This document shows, piece after piece, positions 1 to 7,279 of a stretch of DNA of 10,087 nt. Both the position numbers and the translations under genes were made by a program. The notes beneath the pieces were generated by a model. That model did no database searches, was not told where the DNA came from, and saw only the letters and a list, made by a program, of their open reading frames with translations. The DNA comes from an uncultured Clostridia bacterium. GTDB taxonomy: Bacteria > Bacillota > Clostridia > Lachnospirales > CAMVHY01. The stretch's first letter is position 1, and each line of letters starts with the position of its first letter. The stretch lies in contig CAMKTI010000061.1 of the NCBI GenBank assembly GCA_946415665.1, positions 1 through 10,087 of the forward strand, written 5' to 3'.

Positions 1-2
1 TT

Positions 3-50
3 ATCTCTACCATCTCCCTTGCTTTTATTTTTGATTCGCTTTTTATGTGA
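3..50 (+). CDS. IS5-family transposase, C-terminal 15 residues only
   Basis: The frame reads ISTISLAFIFDSLFM and then TGA. The right-hand remnant ends ISTISIAFIFNLLFM, also followed by TGA. The two tails differ at three residues, so the copies are related but not identical and did not arise from one very recent transposition. The stop codon lies inside the inverted repeat, as in the right-hand copy. Whether the full transposase upstream is intact cannot be seen. Confidence 0.75.
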   Translation: MSTISLAFIFDSLFM

Positions 51-60
51 ACGCTACCTA
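39..60 (-). repeat. Terminal inverted repeat of the left IS
   Basis: Read on the - strand this begins TAGGTAGCGTTCACATAA. It matches the repeat at 9751-9772 at 21 of 22 positions and the repeat at 9943-9964 at 16 of 22, where every difference is a transition. Three copies of one sequence, two of them directly at transposase tails, identify it as an IS terminus. Confidence 0.75.
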
Positions 61-87
61 AAAAAATCGTCCCCTTTTTTAAATTTT

Positions 88-116
88 ATTTTAACACAAT
101 CATATATTTTTGTCAA
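88..116 (-). promoter_or_regulatory. Leftward sigma-A promoter, orphaned next to the IS
   Basis: On the - strand: -35 TTGACA (111-116), 17-bp spacer, -10 TAAAAT (88-93), with TGT just before the -10 (extended -10). It has the same design as the promoters of the paralog cassettes at 5654-7348. It points into the IS. An SD-like AAAGGGGA lies at 71-78, and the IS end follows within about 11 bases, so the original gene has apparently been separated from its promoter by the IS. A non-functional AT-rich coincidence is possible but unlikely given the match. Confidence 0.6.
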
Positions 117-225
117 GAATTTTTTAAAAAAATAAAAAAATTTATGCCGCTTGAATTATTTTTTTGAAAAAAGATATTTTCCAGCATAAAAAATTTATTT
201 AAACTGAAATTAAATTAAAATCGGA

Positions 226-254
226 TTGTGATTTTTTTAAAGTCATGGTTTGAT
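226..254 (+). promoter_or_regulatory. Possible promoter of the priA operon
   Basis: The best candidate between the IS and priA is TTGTGA (226-231), a 17-bp spacer and TTTGAT (249-254), with a TGG extended -10 in front. Both hexamers match consensus at only 4 of 6 positions, and the region is so AT-rich that chance matches are expected. An operon promoter should lie in 117-289, since the IS end and a leftward promoter occupy the preceding bases. I see nothing else in that interval. Confidence 0.3.
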
Positions 255-289
255 TTTTTTATTTTGTTATTAAAGCGAGAGAAAAAAAT

Positions 290-2305
290 ATGTATGCGGA
301 AGTTATTGTTTTGTCCGGGAAAAACAAAAATCTTGATCGGGAATTTTCTTATTTAGTGCCAAGTGATTTGGAAAATAAAATAAAAATTGGTGCGTTAGTT
401 TATGTTTTTTTTGGGAAATCAAAAAAATTGCAAGAGGCTATCGTCATAAATTTGACTGAAAAAGTTGATTTTGATTTGGAAAAAATTAAGCCAATAGAAA
501 AAATTGGCGACGAGATTTTTATCGATAAAAAAAATATTGAGCTGGCAAAATGGATGAAAGAAAAATATTATTGTGATTTTGCGAGCTGTTTAAGATTAAT
601 GTTGCCGAATCAAAAAAGTGTTAGAAATGAAAATTTTGAATTTGATTTTGTCGAGCCAGAAAATAATTTTTTGAGCAAAAGAAAAATTTTAACGCATGAA
701 CAAGAATATGCAAAAAAATTTATTTTGGACAAGATAAATCAAAAAGATTTAAAGCCGATTTTGTTACACGGAGTAACAGGAAGCGGAAAAACAGAAGTTT
801 ATTTTAGTGTGATGGAAAAAATTTTGGCAGAGGAAAAGCAAATAATAGTTTTATTGCCAGAAATTTCTTTGACAACTCAAATGACAGATTTATTTTTTTC
901 TAGATTTAAAAATAAAATTGGCTTGATGCATAGCAAATTAAGCAAACGCGAAAGATTTATAAATTGGAAAAACGCAAATGAAAATAAAATTTCTGTGATG
1001 TTGGGTGCGAGGTCGGCACTTTTTTCTCCGTTTAAAAATTTAGGTTTGATTATTATCGACGAAGAACATGAGGCAAGTTATCAGTCAGAAATTACGCCGA
1101 AATATAATGTTTATGAAGTTGCGAAAAAAATTTGTGATTTGAATAAAGCAAATTTAATTTTGGGTTCGGCAACGCCGAGTATAAAAACTTATTATTTTGC
1201 ACAAGAAAAAAAAATTTATTTGCTTGAAATGAAAAATCGCGTGAATAAAAAAAATATTGAGACGGATATAGTTGATATGCGACAAGAATTATTGTCGGGA
1301 AATAAAAATATTTTTAGCGAGAAATTATTTTGTGAGATAAAAAAAACGTTGGATAAGAATCAGCAGGTAATTTTATTTTTAAATCGTCGTGGATATGCAA
1401 ATTTTGTTTCGTGTAGGAAATGTGGTTTGGTTTTAAAATGTGATAATTGTGATGTGAGTTATGTTTTTTATAATAAAAATAAAAGTTTGGTTTGTAATTA
1501 TTGCGGCAAAAAAATTTTGATGCCTGAGATTTGTCCGGAGTGCAAATCAAAATATATAAAAGCGTTTGGAATGGGAACGGAAAAAATTGAATTAGAAACG
1601 AAAAAAATGTTTGGCGATAAAAAAATTTTGCGTATGGATTCAGATGTAATTAAAAAAAAATCTGATTATGAGAGAGCGATTAAATTATTTTTTGATCACA
1701 AAGCAGATATTTTAATTGGAACACAAATGATTGCGAAAGGATTAAATTTTCCTAATGTAAGACTTGTTGGAGTAATTTGTGCGGATGTTGTTTTAAATAA
1801 CGGAGATTTTAATTCGAGTGAGAGAACGTTTGAATTACTTTCACAAGTTTCAGGACGAGCTGGAAGAAATGAAACGGATGCGCGCGCGATAATACAAACT
1901 TATAATCCGGAGCATTATAGTATTATTTGCGCAAAAAATAATGATTATAAAAGTTTTTATGAGCAAGAAATAAATTTTAGAGAATTAATGGATTATCCAC
2001 CGTTTACAAATATTTTTTGTGTATTGATGTCTTCTAGAGATTTAGATTTATTAAAGACTAAAATTGATTTGTTAAAAAAAATAATGATTAAATGTGATAG
2101 AAAAAATAAATTTGAAATATTAGGACCAGCACCAGCAATTATTTCTAAGATAAAAAATAATTATCGAGAAAGAATTTTTGTTAAGCATAAAAATGAAGAA
2201 GAGCTTAAAAAATTTGTTTTGTTTTGTGTGAATTTTATGCAAGCAAAAAAATTATTGGTTAATATAAAAATTAATTTAAGTTTGAATCCAAGCTTTATGA
2301 TATAA
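290..2305 (+). CDS. priA: Primosomal protein N' (PriA helicase)
   Basis: PriA is a 3'-to-5' superfamily 2 DNA helicase that recognises abandoned replication forks and starts reloading of the replicative helicase. All landmarks are visible: an N-terminal 3'-DNA-binding region (about 1-105), Walker A GVTGSGKTE (161-169), DEEH box (257-260), GSATPS (292-297), and a zinc module of four CxxC pairs (C375/378, C384/387, C402/405, C415/418). Further motifs are GTQMIAKG (477-484) and QVSGRAGR (519-526). At 671 aa it is shorter than the roughly 730-800 aa usual in Firmicutes. The shortening is mainly in the linker between the DNA-binding region and the helicase core. Start ATG 290 follows a GAGAG ribosome binding site (277-281). 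It is the first gene of the operon with def and fmt. No defect is seen. Confidence 0.97.
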   Translation: MYAEVIVLSGKNKNLDREFSYLVPSDLENKIKIGALVYVFFGKSKKLQEAIVINLTEKVDFDLEKIKPIEKIGDEIFIDKKNIELAKWMKEKYYCDFASCLRLMLPNQKSVRNENFEFDFVEPENNFLSKRKILTHEQEYAKKFILDKINQKDLKPILLHGVTGSGKTEVYFSVMEKILAEEKQIIVLLPEISLTTQMTDLFFSRFKNKIGLMHSKLSKRERFINWKNANENKISVMLGARSALFSPFKNLGLIIIDEEHEASYQSEITPKYNVYEVAKKICDLNKANLILGSATPSIKTYYFAQEKKIYLLEMKNRVNKKNIETDIVDMRQELLSGNKNIFSEKLFCEIKKTLDKNQQVILFLNRRGYANFVSCRKCGLVLKCDNCDVSYVFYNKNKSLVCNYCGKKILMPEICPECKSKYIKAFGMGTEKIELETKKMFGDKKILRMDSDVIKKKSDYERAIKLFFDHKADILIGTQMIAKGLNFPNVRLVGVICADVVLNNGDFNSSERTFELLSQVSGRAGRNETDARAIIQTYNPEHYSIICAKNNDYKSFYEQEINFRELMDYPPFTNIFCVLMSSRDLDLLKTKIDLLKKIMIKCDRKNKFEILGPAPAIISKIKNNYRERIFVKHKNEEELKKFVLFCVNFMQAKKLLVNIKINLSLNPSFMI

Positions 2306-2348
2306 TTTTTGTGTTGTGATAAAAAAATTAAATTTTGGAGGAAATAAA

Positions 2349-2801
2349 ATGGCAATAAGAAGAATAAGATTTGAAGACGATCCGATTTTGAGAAAAATAT
2401 CGAAACCGATCGAAAATATAAATAATGGCTTAAAAATATTATTAAATGACATGGCAGAGACATTAAAATTATCTGGAGGGATAGGAATTGCAGCAGTTCA
2501 AGTTGGAATTTTAAAAAGAGTTATAATTGCGGTTGATAATAATGATAATAATGTTGCGATTATAAATCCGGAAATTATAGAAAAATCTGGAGAACAAGAA
2601 AGTCATGAAGGATGTTTGTCCGTAAGAAATATTCATGGTGTTGTAATTCGTCCGGCGTTTGTAAAAGTTAAAGGCTTAGATGTAAACGGAAAAGAAATAA
2701 TTGTTATTGGTGAAAAAAGAATGGCAAATGTTTTGTCGCACGAAATAGATCATTTGGATGGAATTTTATTTACGGATAAAATGATTTACGAAGAGGAGTA
2801 G
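2349..2801 (+). CDS. def: Peptide deformylase
   Basis: This metalloenzyme removes the N-formyl group from nascent proteins. The three family motifs are present: GIGIAAVQ (44-51; the family usually has P where this has V), EGCLS (87-91, metal ligand Cys89) and HEIDH (131-135, two His ligands and catalytic Glu132). At 150 aa it has normal length. An in-frame GTG at 2316 would add 11 residues, but TGGAGG at 2336-2341 sits 7 bases before ATG 2349, and the protein then begins MAIRRI as is usual for the family, so ATG 2349 is chosen. It lies 43 bp after priA and 6 bp before fmt, and is very probably cotranscribed with both. It undoes the modification that fmt installs. Confidence 0.97.
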   Translation: MAIRRIRFEDDPILRKISKPIENINNGLKILLNDMAETLKLSGGIGIAAVQVGILKRVIIAVDNNDNNVAIINPEIIEKSGEQESHEGCLSVRNIHGVVIRPAFVKVKGLDVNGKEIIVIGEKRMANVLSHEIDHLDGILFTDKMIYEEE

Positions 2802-2807
2802 TATTTT

Positions 2808-3749
2808 ATGCGAATAATTTTTATGGGAACACCTGAATTTGCTTTAAGCGTGCTAAAAAAATTGTATTTAGATAAAAATCATGAGATAATTTGTATTGTT
2901 ACACAGCCGGATAAACCAAAAGGACGAGGGCATAAAATAATTTTTTCTCCCGTGAAAGATTTTGCGTTAAAGAATAATTTAAAAATTATGCAGCCAAGAA
3001 AATTAAAAGACCCAGAGGTGCTGGAAGAATTTAAAAATATGCAGCCAGATTTTTTTGTTGTTGCTGCATACGGGAAAATAATTCCTGAGGAAATTTTGAG
3101 TTTGCCAAAATATTTTGCTTTGAATATTCATGGTTCTTTATTGCCAAAATATCGTGGAGCGGCACCGATTAATTACGCGATTATAAATGGAGAAAATGTC
3201 ACGGGAATAACTTTAATGCGAATGGATAAAGGAATGGACACGGGAGATATTATTTCACAGGCGACATGTGAGATTTTGCCGGATGATAATTTTGGTAGTT
3301 TATATAATAAACTGGCTGAAATTGGCGCAAATGAATTAATAAATTTTTTGGATAAACTTGAATCGGGCAAAATAAAAAATATAGATTTTAAAAAGCAAGA
3401 TGATTCGCTTGCGAGTTATACGAGTTTGATAAAAAAAGAATTTTGTAAAATTGATTGGTCTAAAAGCTCGCGAGAAATAATAAATTTTGTAAGAGGATTA
3501 GATCCAAAACCGGGTGCTTTTTGTTTTTATAAAGATAAAATTTTAAAAATCTGGGGTCTGCAAGATTTTAATATTTATGGAAATGAAAAGCCGGGACAGA
3601 TAATCGCTGTGGATAAAAATGGCTTTGCCGTAAGAACTTTTGACGGAGCGCTATTAATTACAAAAGTTCAGGAGCAGGGTGGAAAAATTATGTTAGCAGA
3701 AGATTATTTAAAAGGGCATGAAATAAAATTAAATGATTTTTTAGCGTGA
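2808..3749 (+). CDS. fmt: Methionyl-tRNA formyltransferase
   Basis: The enzyme transfers a formyl group from 10-formyl-tetrahydrofolate to initiator Met-tRNA. The N-terminal formyltransferase domain (about 1-205) has FMGTPEFA (5-12), QPDKPKGRG (33-41), AAYGKIIP (86-93) and NIHGSLLPKYRG (106-117). It also has DKGMDTGDI (140-148), giving the catalytic triad N106, H108 and D144 at the same numbering as E. coli Fmt. The C-terminal OB-like tRNA-binding domain follows (about 206-313). At 313 aa it is full length. ATG 2808 is preceded by GAGGAG (2793-2798), located inside the last codons of def, so the two genes are tightly linked and possibly translationally coupled. Confidence 0.97.
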   Translation: MRIIFMGTPEFALSVLKKLYLDKNHEIICIVTQPDKPKGRGHKIIFSPVKDFALKNNLKIMQPRKLKDPEVLEEFKNMQPDFFVVAAYGKIIPEEILSLPKYFALNIHGSLLPKYRGAAPINYAIINGENVTGITLMRMDKGMDTGDIISQATCEILPDDNFGSLYNKLAEIGANELINFLDKLESGKIKNIDFKKQDDSLASYTSLIKKEFCKIDWSKSSREIINFVRGLDPKPGAFCFYKDKILKIWGLQDFNIYGNEKPGQIIAVDKNGFAVRTFDGALLITKVQEQGGKIMLAEDYLKGHEIKLNDFLA

Positions 3750-3776
3750 GTTATTTGAAAAGGAGTGTGTTTTATT

Positions 3777-4484
3777 ATGTATTTTAGTTATTATCATGAC
3801 TATGACCCAATTATTATGATTTTTTTGTTGTTGGCAATTATTTTGGCTTTATACGCTGAGTTTAAAGTAAATTATAATATAAATAAATATAGCAAAGTTA
3901 ATAATCGGCAAGGTTTTAGTGGGGCAGATGTGGCTCGGCAATTATTAATGCTTGCGGGAATAAATGATGTCGAAGTAAAAATTACAAGGGGAAAATTAAC
4001 AGATAATTATAATCCAGCAGATAAAACTTTAAATTTGTCGCATGATGTTTATGAAAGTAATTCTCTTGCTGCGATAGGAATTGCAGCGCACGAAACAGGT
4101 CACGCAATTCAGCATCAAGAAGAATATTTTCCCCTGGTATTAAGAAGTTCGATTGTACCGCTTGTAAATTTTAGTTCGCATTTGTCCGTGCCATTAATTT
4201 TTATCGGTCTAATATTTTCACATGGAAGTGGTTTTATTTTAAATTTGGGGATAATTTTATTTGCGATAGTCGTTATTTTTCAGTTGGTGACTTTGCCAGT
4301 TGAATTTAATGCTTCGCGTCGCGCAATAAAATTATTAACGCAAAATAATTTTTTGGACGAAAGTGAAATGCCGGCAATAAAAAAAGTTTTGGGAGCAGCC
4401 GCTTTAACATATGTTGCAGCTGCCGTTTCTGCACTAGCAAACTTGATAAGATATATAATCATAGCTAAAAATCGCCGAGATTAA
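3777..4484 (+). CDS. YugP-type membrane zinc metallopeptidase
   Basis: This belongs to the YugP-type zinc-dependent membrane peptidase family, whose physiological substrate is unknown to me. An N-terminal membrane helix (about 11-27) is followed by a soluble stretch ending in the HEXXH zinc site HETGH (105-109). Three more hydrophobic segments lie at about 128-147, 152-174 and 206-228. The conserved LPVEFNASRRA (173-183) probably supplies the third zinc ligand (Glu176). At 235 aa the length is usual. AAGGAG at 3760-3765 serves ATG 3777; the in-frame GTG at 3765 overlaps that site and is rejected as a start. It follows fmt by 27 bp and is probably the last gene of the operon. In many Firmicutes rsmB continues this operon, but here a terminator follows at once. 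Confidence 0.92.
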   Translation: MYFSYYHDYDPIIMIFLLLAIILALYAEFKVNYNINKYSKVNNRQGFSGADVARQLLMLAGINDVEVKITRGKLTDNYNPADKTLNLSHDVYESNSLAAIGIAAHETGHAIQHQEEYFPLVLRSSIVPLVNFSSHLSVPLIFIGLIFSHGSGFILNLGIILFAIVVIFQLVTLPVEFNASRRAIKLLTQNNFLDESEMPAIKKVLGAAALTYVAAAVSALANLIRYIIIAKNRRD

Positions 4485-4488
4485 TTTT

Positions 4489-4519
4489 AAAAAAAAAGCC
4501 GGATGACCGGCTTTTTTTT
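4489..4519. terminator. Bidirectional intrinsic terminator between convergent genes
   Basis: The stem AGCCGG (4497-4502) pairs with CCGGCT (4507-4512) around an ATGA loop. It is flanked by an A run (4489-4497) and a T run (4512-4519), so a U tract follows the hairpin on either strand. It ends the rightward housekeeping operon and the leftward 364-aa gene, whose TAA stop codon (4520-4518) begins inside the A/T arm. Confidence 0.9.
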
Positions 4520-5612
4520 ATTTCTTAATATTCTTAAGATCAAGATACCTTTCGGGTATTCCTGTAGAATAATGACGCGAACCGTTGGGGGGATTATCAT
4601 ATCGAACACGACTTTCGTATCCATGTAAGTATTTGTCGTAATCTTTAGAGTCTTTAATACTTATAATTCCAATCGAACATAGAAAATGAACCAAAGCAGA
4701 TTTTGGTTTTTCTGCAAATTTATAAATTGGTCCTCTCGGGCAATGCATATCAATAAACTTACCAGTTATTTTAACTTTAGTATTTCCATCGTTGTCAATT
4801 GGTAATCCAGTAATATAAGCATCTTGATCGCAAATTATGACTGAGTCGTTCCATAAGCTAAAAAATGGTATACCTTGCATTTTAAACATATGAGAACATG
4901 GATTATCATTCCAAATATCTTTGTAGATTAGACGAGTAGTTACAAAAACTTTTATTATTGATGTAAAAAATTTCTTTATGGCTAAAACAATTCCAATGAT
5001 AGTAAAAATGACCACGGTAATAGGAGAAAATATTCTTCTTATTAAAAGCCATGTTCTCGTTTCATACCATCTAATTTTTTTACAAATTTCCTCACCGTTT
5101 ATTTTTATTCCATCGAGATATCCTTCTTCACAATGTTTTGCCCAACAATCTTTACAGTTTTCACATTGTCCTTTCTGCACAAAAAAATAAAAAATAGGTT
5201 TTATCATCCACTCTAATCCCATAAAAAAACAACGAGAAAACTTTCTAATTATTCCAACGACAATAAAAATTACAGCATGAATCGGGAATGTAATGAACAA
5301 CAAAAATGTACGTAACCGTTTTTGATTTTTACTTAAACATTTAAAATTATTTTGGCGTTCAGCGATAATTATTCCTTTTAATAAATCATGTTTAAGGCTT
5401 TCAAGCTTACAAAGTTGGTTATAAAAAATCACCCTAAGTTCTTTACATTTATTATATTTTTGCTCAACAGTTGCTTTTTCATCCGGAAAAATATTATTAT
5501 CTTTAAGAAGCGATTTATACTTGAAAAATAATTTACTACTTTTATACCAATCGGAACGTGTACTACGAATCAAAATACGTATTTCGTTAGCGATCTTCTT
5601 TTGTTTTTCCAT
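4518..5612 (-). CDS. Paralog 1 of an unrecognised membrane protein family (364 aa)
   Basis: I do not recognise this family. Residues 1-100 are charged and probably helical. They are followed by hydrophobic segments at about 102-122 and 127-145, a loop with four Cys (C150, C153, C156, C161) ending in GYLDGIKING, the motif RWYET (181-185), another membrane segment (about 195-213), and a C-terminal soluble region with FIDMHCPR (286-293) and EKPKSA (301-306). No signal peptide or catalytic motif is evident. The whole protein aligns with paralog 3 from about residue 256 onward, and its C-terminal two thirds with paralog 2. ATG 5612 lies behind GAGGTG (5619-5624); the in-frame GTG at 5621 overlaps that site and is unlikely to be the start. 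It has its own promoter at 5654-5680. Confidence 0.85.
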   Translation of the reverse strand: MEKQKKIANEIRILIRSTRSDWYKSSKLFFKYKSLLKDNNIFPDEKATVEQKYNKCKELRVIFYNQLCKLESLKHDLLKGIIIAERQNNFKCLSKNQKRLRTFLLFITFPIHAVIFIVVGIIRKFSRCFFMGLEWMIKPIFYFFVQKGQCENCKDCWAKHCEEGYLDGIKINGEEICKKIRWYETRTWLLIRRIFSPITVVIFTIIGIVLAIKKFFTSIIKVFVTTRLIYKDIWNDNPCSHMFKMQGIPFFSLWNDSVIICDQDAYITGLPIDNDGNTKVKITGKFIDMHCPRGPIYKFAEKPKSALVHFLCSIGIISIKDSKDYDKYLHGYESRVRYDNPPNGSRHYSTGIPERYLDLKNIKK

Positions 5613-5653
5613 AAGTAACACCTCACATTTTTATTTTATCTTAACCAGCTTTT

Positions 5654-5680
5654 ATTTTAACACAAACAAAATATTGTCAA
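5654..5680 (-). promoter_or_regulatory. Promoter of paralog 1
   Basis: -35 TTGACA (5675-5680), a short 15-bp spacer and -10 TAAAAT (5654-5659) preceded by TGT. The sequence from here to about 5740 resembles the cassettes at 6901-7409, including the A/T-rich stretch upstream of the -35. The spacer is 2 bp shorter than in two of the three cassettes, so this copy is probably weaker. Confidence 0.65.
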
Positions 5681-5748
5681 TAAAAAATTATAATTAATAG
5701 ATAAACATCATTCTGTAGTTTTGTTTTTAAATTAAAATTTATAAGGTC

Positions 5749-5778
5749 GATAAAAAACAGCTGACTATTTGGCTTATT
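5749..5778 (-). terminator. Weak, probably decayed terminator after paralog 2
   Basis: This sits where the clean terminator 7425-7451 sits after paralog 3, and shares its TATTTGGCTT core and flanking A and T runs. The left arm reads CAGCTG instead of AGCCAA, so only a three-pair AGC/GCT core plus A-T pairs remain. Read-through from paralog 2 into paralog 1 is therefore plausible. Confidence 0.35.
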
Positions 5779-5813
5779 TTTCTGACAAAGTTTCTATCGG
5801 GGTGACGGAAAGA

Positions 5814-6938
5814 CTAATCCGCTCTATTTCTTTGCCAATGTTCATATTGATCCCAAAGTTCAGCATCTTTAATATTTTTAAATCCTGTCAAACATTTGAA
5901 ATGTTCCCAAGCGGATTTTGGTTTTTCCGCAAAATCATAACAAGGAATTCTTGGACAAGTCATATCTACAAATTTATCTTTTACTTTTATTTTTTTCTTG
6001 TTATCGGCTACTATAGCCGTTAAAGAACTATTATATAGTATCTTTGAATCGTTATAAAACATAATACCTTCTTTTTTGAACATATAAGCACATGGATCAT
6101 CACTTAGAATATCTTTTCTGACTCTGTAAACCATCACAAAAATTTTAAATATCGACTTAATAAATTTAAATGCTGCAAGAACAACACCAATCACAATAAA
6201 AATAGCCAAATTAATTGGAAAAAATACTCGTCGCCAAAAAAGGCATCGACTTGTTTCGTACCATCTAATTCTTTTACAAACTTCCTCACCGTTTATTTTT
6301 ATTCCATCCAGATATCCTTCTTCGCAAGCTTCCGCCCATTTATCTTTACAATCTTTCCACTCACCACTTGTTAGGCGATAAAGAATTAGCCCGACAACTT
6401 CCAATCCCACTGTAAGACAATAAATAAATTTTCTAATAGCTTTCACTAAAATAAAAATTGGTGCATAAATAGGAAATGCAATTACTAACAAAAATACACG
6501 CCAAAATTTTTCTTTGCCACTCATTTTTTTAAAGGTACGTTCTTGTTTCCGAACAAATTTTGCTTTCCATATAGCTAGTACTTTTGACCTAACACAACAA
6601 TGTGTATGATAAATATTTGCTTGATCTTGAAAGTACTTTTTTTGATATGTATTTTTATCTTTTATATAATTGTAAAAAAAAGTCATGTAGTTACCAGAAA
6701 AGCTCCTAATTCTATCTTCAATGTTGTTTATATCTTGTTCAATTTTGTTTATATCATCTTCACTGGTTTCTTTGTTTATATTTTCTATATCCTTATTTAT
6801 ATCTGTATTAATTTTTTCTAGCGAAGTCTTTATGTAATCAGTGATTTTCTGCACATAATCTTCATTTACTTCGTATTTTTCGAATCCAATAATATGACGA
6901 CATGCATAATTAAAGTTATCGTCATTCTTGATTTGCAT
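5814..6938 (-). CDS. Paralog 2 of the unrecognised membrane protein family (374 aa)
   Basis: Function unknown. The N-terminal half is soluble, with a strongly charged, coiled-coil-like stretch (about 36-78, rich in K, E, D, N and I). The shared domain starts near 148: hydrophobic segments 149-167 and 175-189, a loop with the conserved pair C197/C205 in DCKDKWAEAC, then LDGIKING (210-217), RWYET (225-229), a membrane segment (about 239-258), and the C-terminal signature KFVDMTCPR (322-330), KPKSAWEHF (339-347). TTG 6944 could extend it by two residues, but GGGGGA (6945-6950) abuts that codon and is correctly spaced for ATG 6938. Its first 14 codons are the part repeated in the two cassettes upstream. 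It is probably transcribed from up to three tandem promoters. Confidence 0.85.
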   Translation of the reverse strand: MQIKNDDNFNYACRHIIGFEKYEVNEDYVQKITDYIKTSLEKINTDINKDIENINKETSEDDINKIEQDINNIEDRIRSFSGNYMTFFYNYIKDKNTYQKKYFQDQANIYHTHCCVRSKVLAIWKAKFVRKQERTFKKMSGKEKFWRVFLLVIAFPIYAPIFILVKAIRKFIYCLTVGLEVVGLILYRLTSGEWKDCKDKWAEACEEGYLDGIKINGEEVCKRIRWYETSRCLFWRRVFFPINLAIFIVIGVVLAAFKFIKSIFKIFVMVYRVRKDILSDDPCAYMFKKEGIMFYNDSKILYNSSLTAIVADNKKKIKVKDKFVDMTCPRIPCYDFAEKPKSAWEHFKCLTGFKNIKDAELWDQYEHWQRNRAD

Positions 6939-6944
6939 AATCAA

Positions 6945-6950
6945 TCCCCC
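6945..6950 (-). promoter_or_regulatory. Ribosome binding site that decides the paralog 2 start
   Basis: GGGGGA on the - strand leaves 6 bases to ATG 6938 and none to the alternative TTG 6944. Cassettes B (GAGGGA, 7115-7120) and C (AAGGAT, 7285-7290) have their sites at the same distance from their own ATG, which supports the ATG start for all three. Confidence 0.7.
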
Positions 6951-6978
6951 ATTTATATTTTATCCAAACAACTTTATT

Positions 6979-7006
6979 ATTTGAACACAAAATAAAATAT
7001 TGTCAA
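6979..7006 (-). promoter_or_regulatory. Promoter in cassette A
   Basis: -35 TTGACA (7001-7006), 16-bp spacer, -10 TCAAAT (6979-6984) preceded by TGT. Compared with cassettes B and C the spacer is 1 bp shorter and the -10 has one changed base. It lies about 40 bases before ATG 6938, leaving a short leader with the ribosome site. Confidence 0.65.
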
Positions 7007-7051
7007 TAAAAAATTATGATTAATAGCTAAATTTACATCCATAACTTTGTT

Positions 7052-7108
7052 TTAAAATAAAAGATGATAACATGCATTATGAAATTCATGGTCATCCGTA
7101 ATTTGCAT
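7052..7108 (-). CDS. 18-codon mini-ORF of cassette B
   Basis: The frame reads MQITDDHEFHNACYHLLF and then stops. The first 14 residues correspond to the start of paralog 2 (MQIKNDDNFNYACR). It has a complete promoter, ribosome site and ATG, so it may be translated. It could equally be a vestige of a deleted paralog. Between B and C, 7 of the 8 base differences in this 57-base frame change the amino acid, which argues against constraint on the peptide. Confidence 0.35.
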   Translation of the reverse strand: MQITDDHEFHNACYHLLF

Positions 7109-7241
7109 AATCAGTCCCTCATTTATATTCTATCTAAACAACTTTATTATTTTAACACAAAATAAAACATTTGTTAATAAAAAATTATGCTTAATGGCTA
7201 AACTTACATCCATAACTTTGTTTTAAGATAAAAGATGATAA
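7071..7241 (-). repeat. Tandem gene-start cassette, copy B
   Basis: A 171-bp copy of the unit with promoter (7149-7177), ribosome site (7115-7120) and ATG 7108. Instead of leading into a full gene, its reading frame stops at TAA 7054-7052, inside the upstream part of copy A. It is a gene start without a gene body. Confidence 0.9.
7149..7177 (-). promoter_or_regulatory. Promoter in cassette B
   Basis: -35 TTAACA (7172-7177; one base off consensus), 17-bp spacer, -10 TAAAAT (7149-7154) with a TGT extension. No terminator follows before paralog 2, so transcripts from here can read through copy A into that gene. Confidence 0.6.
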
Positions 7242-7279
7242 CATGCATTACGAAATTCATCGTTATTCTTGATTAGCAT
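7223..7279 (-). CDS. 18-codon mini-ORF of cassette C
   Basis: The frame reads MLIKNNDEFRNACYHLLS and then TAA, at the same relative position as in cassette B. The stop lies in the upstream part of copy B. The same reservations apply: it is either a translated short leader or a remnant of a gene start. Confidence 0.35.
   Translation of the reverse strand: MLIKNNDEFRNACYHLLS

Larger units (their letters stand above)
1..60 (+). mobile_element. Right end of an IS5-type insertion sequence, cut by the window edge
   Basis: The first 60 bases, read on the reverse strand, match positions 9751-9810 at 52 of 60 bases without gaps. The right-hand copy carries a recognisable IS5-type transposase tail, so this is the same end of a related element in the opposite orientation. 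It contains the last transposase codons (3-50) and the terminal inverted repeat (39-60). The element boundary is uncertain by about 3 bp because the terminal TA could be target sequence. The rest of the element lies left of the window. Confidence 0.8.
6901..7070 (-). repeat. Tandem gene-start cassette, copy A (functional, drives paralog 2)
   Basis: This 170-bp unit runs, in transcription order, from an A/T-rich upstream stretch through a promoter, ribosome binding site and ATG into codon 13 of paralog 2. It is the first of three head-to-tail copies joined without spacer bases. Landmarks shared by all three include CATGCAT at the downstream edge, TTTATATT after the ribosome site, CACAAAATAAAA in the promoter spacer and AATAAAAAATTATG upstream of the -35. 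Confidence 0.9.

Noticed and set aside
125..186. Inverted repeat TTTATGC / GCATAAA upstream of priA as an operator
   Set aside because: Arms of 7 bp separated by more than 30 bp in very AT-rich DNA are expected by chance.
1314..1550. Reverse-strand reading frame inside priA
   Set aside because: It lies opposite the conserved zinc-binding region of PriA and has low-complexity composition, so it is a shadow frame. The same applies to the other short frames opposite fmt, the peptidase and the paralogs.
2298..2303. TATAAT at the end of priA as a promoter for def
   Set aside because: No -35 element lies at an acceptable distance; the nearest candidates give spacers of 13 and 20 bp. def is more simply served by the priA operon transcript.
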